A stretch of DNA of 64,000 bases from WQXF01 sp031553615 (lineage in GTDB: Bacteria > Bacillota > Clostridia > Christensenellales > Aristaeellaceae). Location: assembly GCA_031553615.1 (NCBI GenBank), contig JAVBLJ010000007.1:38007-102006 (forward strand). The letters are read 5' to 3'. The translations under genes were made by a program, and so were the position numbers. Shown here one piece after another: positions 7,265-15,130 of the stretch; the stretch's first letter is position 1, and each line of letters starts with the position of its first letter. The notes beneath the pieces are model-generated. The model worked only from the letters and a program-made list of their open reading frames with translations. It was not told the origin of the DNA and ran no database searches.

Positions 7265-8448
7265 ACGAACGCCCACTGCGCATCCTCATGCTCATCCACC
7301 GGCTGGCGGACAATAGCCCCTACTGCCTTTACGTGCACGAGCGGGCCAGGGCGCTCAAGGCGATGGGGCACGAGGTTACGGTGATTTCGCCCGTAGGCAC
7401 GCTGCCCGGTTACCGCTGGCTGCGCCCGGCCGCCTGGGCTGCCACGCATTCCACCCCCCGCTATGCGGAATACGATGGGATTCCGGTACACTTCCCGCGC
7501 TACTGGACGTTGGGAGAGCCCAGCGTCAGGCTGCTGGGCGGATGGCCCATGAGCCGGGTGGTGCTGCCCATTGCCCAAAAGCTGCATGGCGAAAAGCCTT
7601 TCGACATCGTGCACGCGCACATGTTGCCCATCGAAGGCCATGCAGGCACCATCCTCGGCAAGGCGCTCGGCCTGCCCGTGGCGCTGACCGTGCATGGCAC
7701 CGACGTGCTTCACTATTTCCGGCCCGGGCAGACGCCGTGGCCGCGCAATCGGGCCGTGGCCAACGAGGTATCGCTGCTCATGGCGGTTTCCGGATTGCTG
7801 GCCTCGCGCGTCGCCCCCTATCGGCAGAGACCAGTGGAGGTGCTGCACAACGGCGTCGATCTCTCGCTGATTCCGCAGCAGCGCCGCAATGTGCACCGCC
7901 GATTGATCTCCGGCGGAACGCTCAAGGCCCGGAAGTGCATGCATACCACGCTGGATGCGTTCAGCGCGCTGGCCGGCGAGTACTCCGACAGCACGCTCAC
8001 GATATTCGGCGAAGGCCCGGATCGCGCCTCGCTGGAGGCGAAGATCGCGGAGCGCTGCCTGGAGCACCGTGTAACGTTGACCGGCAACATCCCCCACGGG
8101 CAGGTGCTGCAGCTCATGGCCGATAGCGACGCATTCGTGATGCCCAGCTACGGCGAGGGCGAAGGCATTGTATACATCGAGGCTATGGCGGCGGGATGCG
8201 TGGCGGTGGGCAGCCTGGGCGAGGGCATCACCGACACCATCCGCCATGGGGAGAACGGGTACTTGGTGCCTGCCGCCGATGCGGAGGCGCTGATTCCCGT
8301 GATGCGCACGCTCTTGGATGGCGGCGAGGCGGTGGAGGCGGTGCGCGCGCGCGGCATGGAATCCGCGCAGCTGCTCACTTGGGCGCATAACGCCGAGCGG
8401 TGCGTGGGCCTATACCGGCAAGCGATAGCCGAGCATGGAGCGAAGTAG
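7261..8448 (+). CDS. Family 4 glycosyltransferase
   Basis: 395 residues. Features of a GT-B enzyme: N-terminal LMLIHRLADNSPYCLYVHER with the KAMGHEVTVISP strand-turn, FDIVHAHMLPIEGHAG, VEVLHNGVDLSLI, and the C-terminal donor site MPSYGEGEGIVYIEAMAAG. The ATG at 7261 overlaps the previous TGA (ATGA) and has AAAGGAG 6 bases upstream. Third coupled gene of the polysaccharide locus. Downstream, a 17-bp tandem array separates it from the polymerase gene. Sugar specificity is not readable. Confidence 0.88.
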   Translation: MNERPLRILMLIHRLADNSPYCLYVHERARALKAMGHEVTVISPVGTLPGYRWLRPAAWAATHSTPRYAEYDGIPVHFPRYWTLGEPSVRLLGGWPMSRVVLPIAQKLHGEKPFDIVHAHMLPIEGHAGTILGKALGLPVALTVHGTDVLHYFRPGQTPWPRNRAVANEVSLLMAVSGLLASRVAPYRQRPVEVLHNGVDLSLIPQQRRNVHRRLISGGTLKARKCMHTTLDAFSALAGEYSDSTLTIFGEGPDRASLEAKIAERCLEHRVTLTGNIPHGQVLQLMADSDAFVMPSYGEGEGIVYIEAMAAGCVAVGSLGEGITDTIRHGENGYLVPAADAEALIPVMRTLLDGGEAVEAVRARGMESAQLLTWAHNAERCVGLYRQAIAEHGAK

Positions 8449-8496
8449 TCCGTCCCTGCGCGGCTTCGGGATGCAAAACCCTTTCCGTTTTTAGAA

Positions 8497-8575
8497 CGAA
8501 AGCTTGGCCTCAACGAAAGCTTGGCCGCGACGAAAGCCTTGCCAAACCGAAAGCCTTGTCACCAGAAAGGAAGAT
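8497..8575 (+). repeat. Five-unit 17-bp tandem array; last unit supplies the Shine-Dalgarno of the next gene
   Basis: CGAAAGC(C/T)TTG cores start at 8497, 8514, 8531 and 8548, an exact 17-bp period. A fifth, diverged unit at 8565 reads GAAAGGAAG and is the ribosome binding site for the gene at 8582. It begins about 50 bases after the preceding stop. Confidence 0.9.
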
Positions 8576-8581
8576 TTGCGC

Positions 8582-9958
8582 ATGCATAATGCTAATACAC
8601 CCAAGGACGGCTCGCTTAACCCCTCGCGGCTGCTCGCGGTGTTTGACAAAATGACCGGCATTTTCGTAGATTTGTTCGATCCGCGCCTGCTGTTGCCCGC
8701 CACCACGGCGCTCTTTGCCTACGCGGTGCTGTTCACGCAGCACAAGTTCCCAGGCCGCTGGATGGAATACATCGCGCTGGGGCTGGTGCTGGTGGTGATC
8801 GTGGCGCTTACGGCGCGCACGTCCGGCTTCGTGTACCGCGTGCGCTGGCACCGGGGCCAAGCGACCCTGTGGTTCGCGCTGAATGCCTGCATGCTGGTGA
8901 GCGGATTCTTCAACGAGGATTGGCTGCCCGAAGCCACTGCGCTGCTGCTGGCCTATCCGTTTCTGTTCGCGGTGATCTCGGCGCGCGACGATACCTCGAC
9001 CTTCTATGCCATCACGCGGGGAGCCGTGTTTGCCACGCTGCCCTTCCTGCTTTGGTCGTTTATCAAGGTGCCTATCCTCTTCGATTTCGAGGTCGGTTAC
9101 CTGGGCACGTTCTTTAACCAGAACGCGCTGGCCATGTGCGCCGGCCTGATGAGCGTGTGCGCGCTGCTGCTCTGCTATGCCGATTGGCAGCGGGGCCGCC
9201 GCAAGGGTGCGGCGGTGTACGGCGCGATCAGCCTTATCGGCGCGTTCACCATCTTGCTCAGCGCCTCGCGATCCACCAGCGTCGCCTACCTGGGCGTGGT
9301 GCTGGTGTTGGCGGGCTGCATCCTGCTGCGCCGGGCGCGTCGGCCTTGGCTGGTGATCGTCGGGCTGCTGATCGTGGTGCTGATCGTGGCGGGCGTGCTG
9401 GGCTACATCACCTGGCAGAAGGCGCGCCACGCCGCCGAGGAAGATTGGAAGATGAGCCAGCACGTCAACGAGACTACCGATCTGGGCCCTGATCCGAACA
9501 TCGTGCCGCCCGAGGAGAAGGTGTTTACCCTCGACGATATCAGCTCCATGCGCGCCACCCTTTGGCGCTATGCGCTCACTAACCTCACCTGGAACGGGCA
9601 CCAGCAATCCTACATCGTGGAGTGGATGGAGGTGTACGGGACGCTGCATGAGCGCCATGCGCACAACACCTTCGTGCAGGTGGCGTACAACAACGGCTGG
9701 CCCGCTGGAATCCTGTTTGCGCTCTACGTGGCCTTCTCGGCCTATCGCGCGTGGATTTACTACTGGCGGCGCAGGCGCACCGACGTGATGGCCATCGCGC
9801 CGCTGCTGCTGACCACGCTGTTCATACTGCAAAGCATGTTTGAATCGATCTACTCGCTGTTTTCGCCGGTGTGCTGCGCGTACCTGCTGATGCAGGGCGT
9901 GCTCTGGCGGAAAACCCTTGAACCCGATCAAGCGCCCGAAGCCGAGGCGAAGGCATGA
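8582..9958 (+). CDS. O-antigen ligase/polymerase-like multi-TM protein (Wzy/WaaL type)
   Basis: 458 residues with about ten hydrophobic segments and one large external loop at about residues 295-370. The loop contains ERHAHNTFVQVAYNNGWPAGI, the H-N...G...G pattern of the Wzy_C/O-antigen ligase family. Such proteins polymerise or ligate lipid-linked oligosaccharides on the outer face of the membrane. Its place inside a run of glycosyltransferases supports the polymerase role. The ATG at 8582 is behind AAAGGAAG; an upstream TTG frame covers only the tandem array and is rejected. The next gene overlaps by 4 bases (ATGA). Ligase versus polymerase cannot be decided. Confidence 0.83.
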   Translation: MHNANTPKDGSLNPSRLLAVFDKMTGIFVDLFDPRLLLPATTALFAYAVLFTQHKFPGRWMEYIALGLVLVVIVALTARTSGFVYRVRWHRGQATLWFALNACMLVSGFFNEDWLPEATALLLAYPFLFAVISARDDTSTFYAITRGAVFATLPFLLWSFIKVPILFDFEVGYLGTFFNQNALAMCAGLMSVCALLLCYADWQRGRRKGAAVYGAISLIGAFTILLSASRSTSVAYLGVVLVLAGCILLRRARRPWLVIVGLLIVVLIVAGVLGYITWQKARHAAEEDWKMSQHVNETTDLGPDPNIVPPEEKVFTLDDISSMRATLWRYALTNLTWNGHQQSYIVEWMEVYGTLHERHAHNTFVQVAYNNGWPAGILFALYVAFSAYRAWIYYWRRRRTDVMAIAPLLLTTLFILQSMFESIYSLFSPVCCAYLLMQGVLWRKTLEPDQAPEAEAKA

Positions 9959-11013
9959 GTTCCCAGGGGACTATCGGGCCGAAGGTGAGCATCATCGTGC
10001 CTGCGTACAATGCGGGCGCGACGCTGGGCTGTTGCTTGGATTCGCTGTGTGCGCAGACGCTGCGCGAGATCGAAATCCTGGTGGTGGACGACGGCTCCGC
10101 GGACGATACCGGGGCCATTTCCGCGCGCTATGCGCAGAGCGACCCGCGCGTGCGATTGCTTTCGCTGGCGCACAATCGGGGCGTTTCCGCGGCGCGCAAC
10201 CATGCGCTGGGCCGGGCACTAGGCGAATACATCGGCTTTTGTGATGCGGACGATTGGGTGGAACCCGGCATGTACGGCGCGCTCTACCAGGCCGCTGCGT
10301 CAGCCGCCGCCCAGGTGAGCTTTTGCGCAGTGTACAAGGATTTTGAGGCGCGCTCGCAGGAGGTGCCGCTGCCCTGGCAGGAGGGCACCGTGCTGGATCG
10401 CGGCGCGATTCGGGGCGATCTGGTGCCGCGCATGATTTCGCTGGATTTCGATGGCGAGGATCAGCCGCTGAGCGGCTATACGCCCCGCAATCTGTTTGCG
10501 CGCGACGTGCTGCAGGGTGCGGGCTTTCGCGCCGACATCCACTACGCCGAGGATTTGCTGTTCATCGTGGCCGCGCTGCTGCGCAGCGAGCGGGCCGCCG
10601 TGGTGGGCGCGCCCCTGTACCATTATCGCTTCCACGCGGGTTCGACCACGCAGCGCTACAGCCCCCACGTGCCCGCTTCGCAGTACGCATGCCATGCGGC
10701 GCTGGCGGAGCTTTTTGCGGCGCACGGGCTCACCGAAGCGCTCGCGCCGCGCATGGCGATCCGCGCGCGCCGCAATGTGTTGGTGGCGGTGATCAACCTA
10801 TGCCTGCCGGGTACACCCTACCCGCCGCTGCCCCGGATTCATGCGCTGCAGGCGCTGCTGCGCTCCTCCGAGGCGCGCGAGGCCTTCCGGAGGGTACCCT
10901 TGGTTTCTCTGGCGCGCAGGCAGCCCAAGCAGGCGCTAAAGCTTGCGTTGATCCGGCTGCGCTGGGCGACGCCGCTCATGCTGCTGTATTCGTACGCCTA
11001 CCATGCGCGCTGA
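9955..11013 (+). CDS. Family 2 glycosyltransferase (EpsJ/WaaE-like)
   Basis: 352 residues. N-terminal GT-A domain: VSIIVPAYNAGATLGCCLDS, VVDDGSADDTG, and the metal-binding GFCDADDWVEPGMY (DADD) at about residue 90, a layout common in capsule and EPS transferases. The C-terminal ~130 residues are Arg/Ala-rich with no membrane segment. Last gene of the coupled operon starting at 5046; start codon overlaps the polymerase stop. No terminator was found in the following 90 bases, so readthrough into the esterase gene is possible. Confidence 0.87.
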   Translation: MSSQGTIGPKVSIIVPAYNAGATLGCCLDSLCAQTLREIEILVVDDGSADDTGAISARYAQSDPRVRLLSLAHNRGVSAARNHALGRALGEYIGFCDADDWVEPGMYGALYQAAASAAAQVSFCAVYKDFEARSQEVPLPWQEGTVLDRGAIRGDLVPRMISLDFDGEDQPLSGYTPRNLFARDVLQGAGFRADIHYAEDLLFIVAALLRSERAAVVGAPLYHYRFHAGSTTQRYSPHVPASQYACHAALAELFAAHGLTEALAPRMAIRARRNVLVAVINLCLPGTPYPPLPRIHALQALLRSSEAREAFRRVPLVSLARRQPKQALKLALIRLRWATPLMLLYSYAYHAR

Positions 11014-11102
11014 CGAACGGGGCAGCGCGCTTTTTGATGTCAAAATACGTAGGGTGAAATATTCAACGCTGAATTTTTTTCAAAAAAGCAAGGAGGATGC
11101 AT

Positions 11103-12209
11103 ATGTGCGCGATTGAAATGCCCGATACCCACAAAACACGTGATATGAAAAATTTACCCGAGCTGCTCACCTGCCAGGATGGCGTGCCGGTGTGCTCCGC
11201 CGCAGACTGGATGGAGCGACGCAGGCCAGAGCTTGTGGCGCTGCTGGCGGAGCACGAATACGGTGTGCCGCCCGAGGCGCTGCGCGAAGGCACCGTTTCG
11301 TTTGAGGCGGAGCCAGAAATGCCGCTGACCGAGCAGGGCTTGCGGATGACGCTCTGGCATTGCCGCATCGCGGTGCAGGGCGAGACCTTCGAATTCCCGT
11401 TCGCCTGCTATCGGGCCGAGGACGCTTTGGCGATGAAGCAGCCGGTGGTGCTGGCGATTTCGGCCTTTGGCGATGCTTTCTGGGATGCGGAGCTGCGCAA
11501 GGGCGGCGCGTTCTTTCCTGCGCGGCGCATTGTGGAGCGCGGGTATGCGGCAATTCAGGTGAAGGCCGACGCCTGGGTGGATGAGCGCATGCGCGCGCTA
11601 TTCCCCGCGCGCGATTTCGGCGACCTGGCGGCCTGGGCTTTCGCGGCGCAGCGCGTGCTGGATTGGGCGGAACAAAGGCCCGAGCTGGATGCGGGTCGCG
11701 TTTCGATCTCCGGCTGCTCGCGCGCGGGCAAGGCGGCACTTTGGGCGGCGGCCAGCGATCCGCGCTTTGCGGCGGTCATGACCAACGTGAGCGGCTGCGG
11801 CGGCGCGGCGGTGACGCGCGGAAAATCGGGGGAGCGCGTCGCGCAGATTACCGGCGGTTTCCCGGATTGGTTCTGCGCGCGCTACGGGCAGTACGCGGGC
11901 CGCGAGGAGGAAATGCCGTTCGATCAGCACTTTTTGCTGGCCGCCATCGCGCCGCGCCCGCTCTGCATCGGCAGCGCCGAGCAGGATGAGTGGGCCGATC
12001 CGCAAGCGGAATACGCGGCCTGCGTGCTGGCGGATCAAGCCTACCGCGTGCTGGGCCTAACCGGGCTGGGCGGGGCCGCGTCTCCGACGGTGGATGTGCC
12101 CATCGTGGCGGGACGGCTGTGGTATCACATGCGCTCCGGCACGCATGGGCTCGAGGAATTCGATTGGACGCAGTACCTGGCATTCTGCGATGCCTTTTTG
12201 CGCGGGTGA
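11103..12209 (+). CDS. Alpha/beta hydrolase, CE15-like (glucuronoyl esterase family)
   Basis: 368 residues, no signal peptide. The nucleophile elbow reads SISGCSRAGKAA with Ser at about residue 206; G-C-S-R-x-G-K is the hallmark of carbohydrate esterase family 15. RSGTHGLEEFDW near the C-terminus carries the likely catalytic His. Known CE15 enzymes hydrolyse esters between glucuronic acid and lignin alcohols; a cytoplasmic member may act on imported sugar esters or another ester, so substrate is uncertain. The ATG at 11103 is chosen over the one at 11097 because AGGAGG ends at 11096, leaving a 6-base spacing. Confidence 0.78.
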   Translation: MCAIEMPDTHKTRDMKNLPELLTCQDGVPVCSAADWMERRRPELVALLAEHEYGVPPEALREGTVSFEAEPEMPLTEQGLRMTLWHCRIAVQGETFEFPFACYRAEDALAMKQPVVLAISAFGDAFWDAELRKGGAFFPARRIVERGYAAIQVKADAWVDERMRALFPARDFGDLAAWAFAAQRVLDWAEQRPELDAGRVSISGCSRAGKAALWAAASDPRFAAVMTNVSGCGGAAVTRGKSGERVAQITGGFPDWFCARYGQYAGREEEMPFDQHFLLAAIAPRPLCIGSAEQDEWADPQAEYAACVLADQAYRVLGLTGLGGAASPTVDVPIVAGRLWYHMRSGTHGLEEFDWTQYLAFCDAFLRG

Positions 12210-12238
12210 TAGACGCAGGTGCGACCCCCCGCCGCCAG

Positions 12239-12274
12239 TTCAATGCCAAGTGGGTCAGCTCAATGCCAAGTGAA
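12239..12274. repeat. 20-bp direct duplication across the 3' end of the multi-TM gene
   Basis: CAATGCCAAGTG occurs at 12241-12252 and 12261-12272. One copy encodes the last residues and the other lies just past the stop of the minus-strand gene ending at 12255, so the gene's terminus appears duplicated. Confidence 0.82.
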
Positions 12275-13499
12275 AGAGCAGCCCGCCGTACACGTTGAAG
12301 GCCACTGCCCACAGCATGATGAGCCCTTCCAAGAATCGAATGGGCCGATCCTTGCGCAGCGCGAACCAGCCCAGCGCGGGCAGCACGTCGATGAGGTAGC
12401 GGGTGCCGAATTGCCAAGCGCCGAAACCCTTGTGCAGCAGGAAGAGAGCGAAATGGACGGCCGCGCAGCCCAGTAGCAACGCATCGAACCGATCCAATCG
12501 GCGGCGAATGGCCCCTTCGGTCAGGCGCGCCACCGCCAGCAGGTAGAGCGGATTGGCCAGGAAAAAGGCAAACCCGAACGCGCTGGGGAAGCGGAGCTGC
12601 GCATCTTCGAGGTAGGGCAGGCGCAGTATGTTGGCGATGTTTTGCCCGATGTAGTGGGTGGAGAATTGGCCGTGTTCCGAGCGCAGGTATTCGGGCAGGT
12701 AGTTGTGCCCGAACTCCAGCGGGCTATCGAATCGAATGATGTTGTACACCGCGTAGGCTAGCGCGATGGCCAGGGGAGCGGCCAGCTTGGGCGCGATGCG
12801 CCGCAGCGTTTGCAGAACGCTTTCCCCGGGCTGGCGATGACCGGTCCACAGCGCGTAAAGAATCACGGGCACGTACATCGCCTGAAAGGGCCGACAGCCC
12901 ACCGCGCAGGCCAGGCAGGCGGGTCCGGCATAGGTCCAGCCGCCCCGCGAATGCAGCGCGCCGTAGAAGGCCAGCATGGTGAGCAGGAAGCCCATGCCCT
13001 GCGCGATATTCCACACCCCGCCATACAGCGAGACCTCCAGCAAGTTGCAGCCCGCGATCCAAAACGCGGCGAAGATGGCGGACCTTCCCTGGGGTTGGCA
13101 GAGTTTGCGCGCGATGGCGTAGCCCACCGTGTAACTGCCCAAATAGAGCAGGAAGTTGAGCAGCATGCTGGGCACCTGCTGCCCAAAGGCGAAGGTGAGC
13201 AGCCACATGGGCACCGTGGGGAACGGGGGGAAGCTGACGTAGTAGTGGCCCTTGTAGGTGGCCAGCTCCAGCCATTCGTAGTTTTGCGGCAGCACGATGT
13301 GCCCGCTGCGCCACACCATGGCCTGCAGCGAGTAGGAATCGTAATAGGTGGGGGCAAAAAGCCCCAGCGAGAGGCCGGAGGCCATGAGCAGGTAGAGAAC
13401 AGTCACCAGCGTTAAGCCCCAGGCGTAGGCCTTGTAGGGCGTTGCGCGCTCGCATGTTTTTTGCCAAACGTCCTTTAGGGGGATTGCTCGCTCGTTCAT
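12255..13499 (-). CDS. Multi-TM membrane protein, possible GT-C/PMT-like glycosyltransferase
   Basis: 414 residues with about nine to ten hydrophobic segments. The first external loop carries FAPTYYDSYSLQAMVWR with acidic residues after the first membrane helix, and KGHYYVSFPPFPTVPMW resembles the loop of PMT/ArnT-like GT-C enzymes that use polyprenyl-linked sugars. No family motif is decisive. It lies between the CE15-like gene (convergent) and a GT4 gene (divergent), consistent with an envelope glycan role. Start at 13499 with a weak GAGG upstream. An alternative is a plain membrane protein of unknown function. Confidence 0.6.
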   Translation of the reverse strand: MNERAIPLKDVWQKTCERATPYKAYAWGLTLVTVLYLLMASGLSLGLFAPTYYDSYSLQAMVWRSGHIVLPQNYEWLELATYKGHYYVSFPPFPTVPMWLLTFAFGQQVPSMLLNFLLYLGSYTVGYAIARKLCQPQGRSAIFAAFWIAGCNLLEVSLYGGVWNIAQGMGFLLTMLAFYGALHSRGGWTYAGPACLACAVGCRPFQAMYVPVILYALWTGHRQPGESVLQTLRRIAPKLAAPLAIALAYAVYNIIRFDSPLEFGHNYLPEYLRSEHGQFSTHYIGQNIANILRLPYLEDAQLRFPSAFGFAFFLANPLYLLAVARLTEGAIRRRLDRFDALLLGCAAVHFALFLLHKGFGAWQFGTRYLIDVLPALGWFALRKDRPIRFLEGLIMLWAVAFNVYGGLLFHLALS

Positions 13500-13546
13500 T
13501 GCAGGTTTCGCCTCTCTATACGCAGATTTCGCTTCTTGATCTTCGG

Positions 13547-13576
13547 TTGCATTTATGCGGTGTTTGTTGGTATACT
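13547..13576 (+). promoter_or_regulatory. Promoter of the isolated GT4 gene
   Basis: TTGCAT (13547-13552), 18-bp spacer, TATACT (13571-13576); the start codon is 100 bases downstream, leaving a moderate untranslated leader. Confidence 0.65.
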
Positions 13577-13675
13577 ATTCAAAGCAAGTATTCCCGTACC
13601 TTTCTGCATGCAAGTGGATTTTCCTTCCCAATCTTCGTTTCTTCTCACTTGGTTCTTCTTAAAGGAGAGTGGCTT

Positions 13676-14872
13676 ATGGCGGTATACGGACAGTTCTCCG
13701 ATTCTTATGCGCCCATCATGGATGGCGTAGGGGTTATGGTACAGAATTACGCAAAACACCTGACGCGTCAAGGACATCGCACCCTGGTGGTCGCGCCCCG
13801 CGTGCGCGATTTTGAGGAGACCGATCCGTTTGAGATCATCCGCGTGCAATCGATGCTGATTCCGCAGAAGAAGCCGTACCGCCTGCAGCTGCCGGGGCTT
13901 TCGCCGGTCAGCCGGAGGCGGCTGGATCGCGTGCCCTTCGATTTGGTGCACGCGCACTCGCCGTTTGTGGCGGGAACCGAGGCGCTGCGCGTCGCGCGGC
14001 GGCTGGAGATACCGTTGATCGCCACCTTCCATACAAAGCATCGCGACGATTTTGTGCAGGTGTTCCACAGCGATTGGCTCGCCGACACCATCAACACCAA
14101 CGTGATGCGTTACTACGACAAGGCGGACGCCATGTGGACGGTCAACGAATCCACGCTGCGCACGCTGCGCGAGTATGGCTTTCAGGGCCGTGTCGAGGTG
14201 ATCCCCAACGGGTGCGATATGACGGAGCAGCGCTGCGGTTCGGCGGAGGCTGCCGTCTTTGTGCAGACGCTGTGTGGCGTGAATCCGGATACCCCGCTGA
14301 TGCTGTTCGTGGGCCAAATGGCGGCGGTGAAGAACCCTGCGCTCGTGGTTTCGGCTTGCGCGGAGGTGGTGCGCGCGGGCAGCCCCTGCCATCTGCTGAT
14401 GGTGGGCGAGGGCAACAGCCTGCAGGCGCTCAAGGATTTGGCGACCCAGCTGGGCATTGCCGACCGGGTCCACTTCCTGGGCGTGGTGCGCGATCGCGAC
14501 GTGCTTGCGCGCATCTACACGCGGGCCAATCTGTTCGTGTTCCCTTCGGTGTACGATAACGCGCCGCTGGTGGTGCGTGAAGCGGCGGCCATGGCTTGCC
14601 CGCCGCTGCTGCTGCAGGGCTCGAATGCCGCCGAAGGCGTGGTACACGGCGAGAACGGCTACTTGGCCGAGGATTCCGCGCTTGAGCCTTTTTCGCGGTT
14701 GCTGGGCGAGCTGCTGCGGCAGCCCGATGCTTTGCGCGCGGCGGGCAAACGAGCGCAGGAAACGCTGGCCTTTTCGTGGGAGAGCGTGGTTGCTCAGGTG
14801 GCCGACCGCTACGCCGAAATCGTGCGGGAATACGTGGCACGGCCTACCCGCAGGCGGCGATCGCTGCGATAG
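13676..14872 (+). CDS. Family 4 glycosyltransferase, diacylglycerol glucosyltransferase-like
   Basis: 398 residues. The N-terminus FSDSYAPIMDGVGVMVQNYA matches the DSYPP-x-x-GV motif of GT4 enzymes that glucosylate diacylglycerol. DLVHAHSPFVAG, ATFHTKHRDDF, VEVIPNGCD and the donor-site segment FPSVYDNAPLVVREAAAMA follow. No signal peptide; probably a peripheral membrane enzyme making glycolipid or lipoteichoic acid anchors, although another lipid or glycan acceptor is possible. ATG at 13676 with AAAGGAG upstream. Monocistronic: own promoter at 13547 and a terminator at 14908-14937. Confidence 0.83.
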   Translation: MAVYGQFSDSYAPIMDGVGVMVQNYAKHLTRQGHRTLVVAPRVRDFEETDPFEIIRVQSMLIPQKKPYRLQLPGLSPVSRRRLDRVPFDLVHAHSPFVAGTEALRVARRLEIPLIATFHTKHRDDFVQVFHSDWLADTINTNVMRYYDKADAMWTVNESTLRTLREYGFQGRVEVIPNGCDMTEQRCGSAEAAVFVQTLCGVNPDTPLMLFVGQMAAVKNPALVVSACAEVVRAGSPCHLLMVGEGNSLQALKDLATQLGIADRVHFLGVVRDRDVLARIYTRANLFVFPSVYDNAPLVVREAAAMACPPLLLQGSNAAEGVVHGENGYLAEDSALEPFSRLLGELLRQPDALRAAGKRAQETLAFSWESVVAQVADRYAEIVREYVARPTRRRRSLR

Positions 14873-14881
14873 TGGAGAAGT

Positions 14882-14926
14882 CCGGCTCATAAGGTCCCGG
14901 TTCATACAGCCCCGGTTCACGCGAAT
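14882..14926 (+). repeat. Three-unit 15-bp tandem array after a stop codon
   Basis: CCGG cores of (G/T)CCCGGTTCATA-type units start at 14882, 14897 and 14912, exactly 15 bp apart, beginning 10 bases after the stop. The third unit forms the left arm of the terminator hairpin. Confidence 0.8.
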
Positions 14927-14937
14927 CGGGGCTTTTT
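14908..14937 (+). terminator. Intrinsic terminator of the GT4 gene
   Basis: AGCCCCG (14908-14914) pairs with CGGGGCT (14927-14933) and runs into TTTTT. Confidence 0.82.
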
Positions 14938-15082
14938 GCCGCAAATCACGCATATTTCCCGCATAATCGCCGCACTTTCTACGCACGGCCGCCACATTTT
15001 CGCCGCATTCCTCGGCTACACTCGATAAGAATGATCGTATTTGAAATGTTTCCCAGCGTTGCATAAGGAGAGGGTACAAAAC

Positions 15083-15130
15083 ATGAGTGAAACCATGAGC
15101 GAGACGATGAGCGAGAACAGGATGGAAAAT
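15083..15130 (+). repeat. Four-unit in-frame 12-bp array at the start of the adaptor gene
   Basis: ATGAGTGAAACC, ATGAGCGAGACG, ATGAGCGAGAAC, AGGATGGAAAAT. The array contains the start codon and encodes an N-terminal MSET-MSET-MSEN repeat, so three successive in-frame ATG codons follow the ribosome binding site. Confidence 0.88.
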
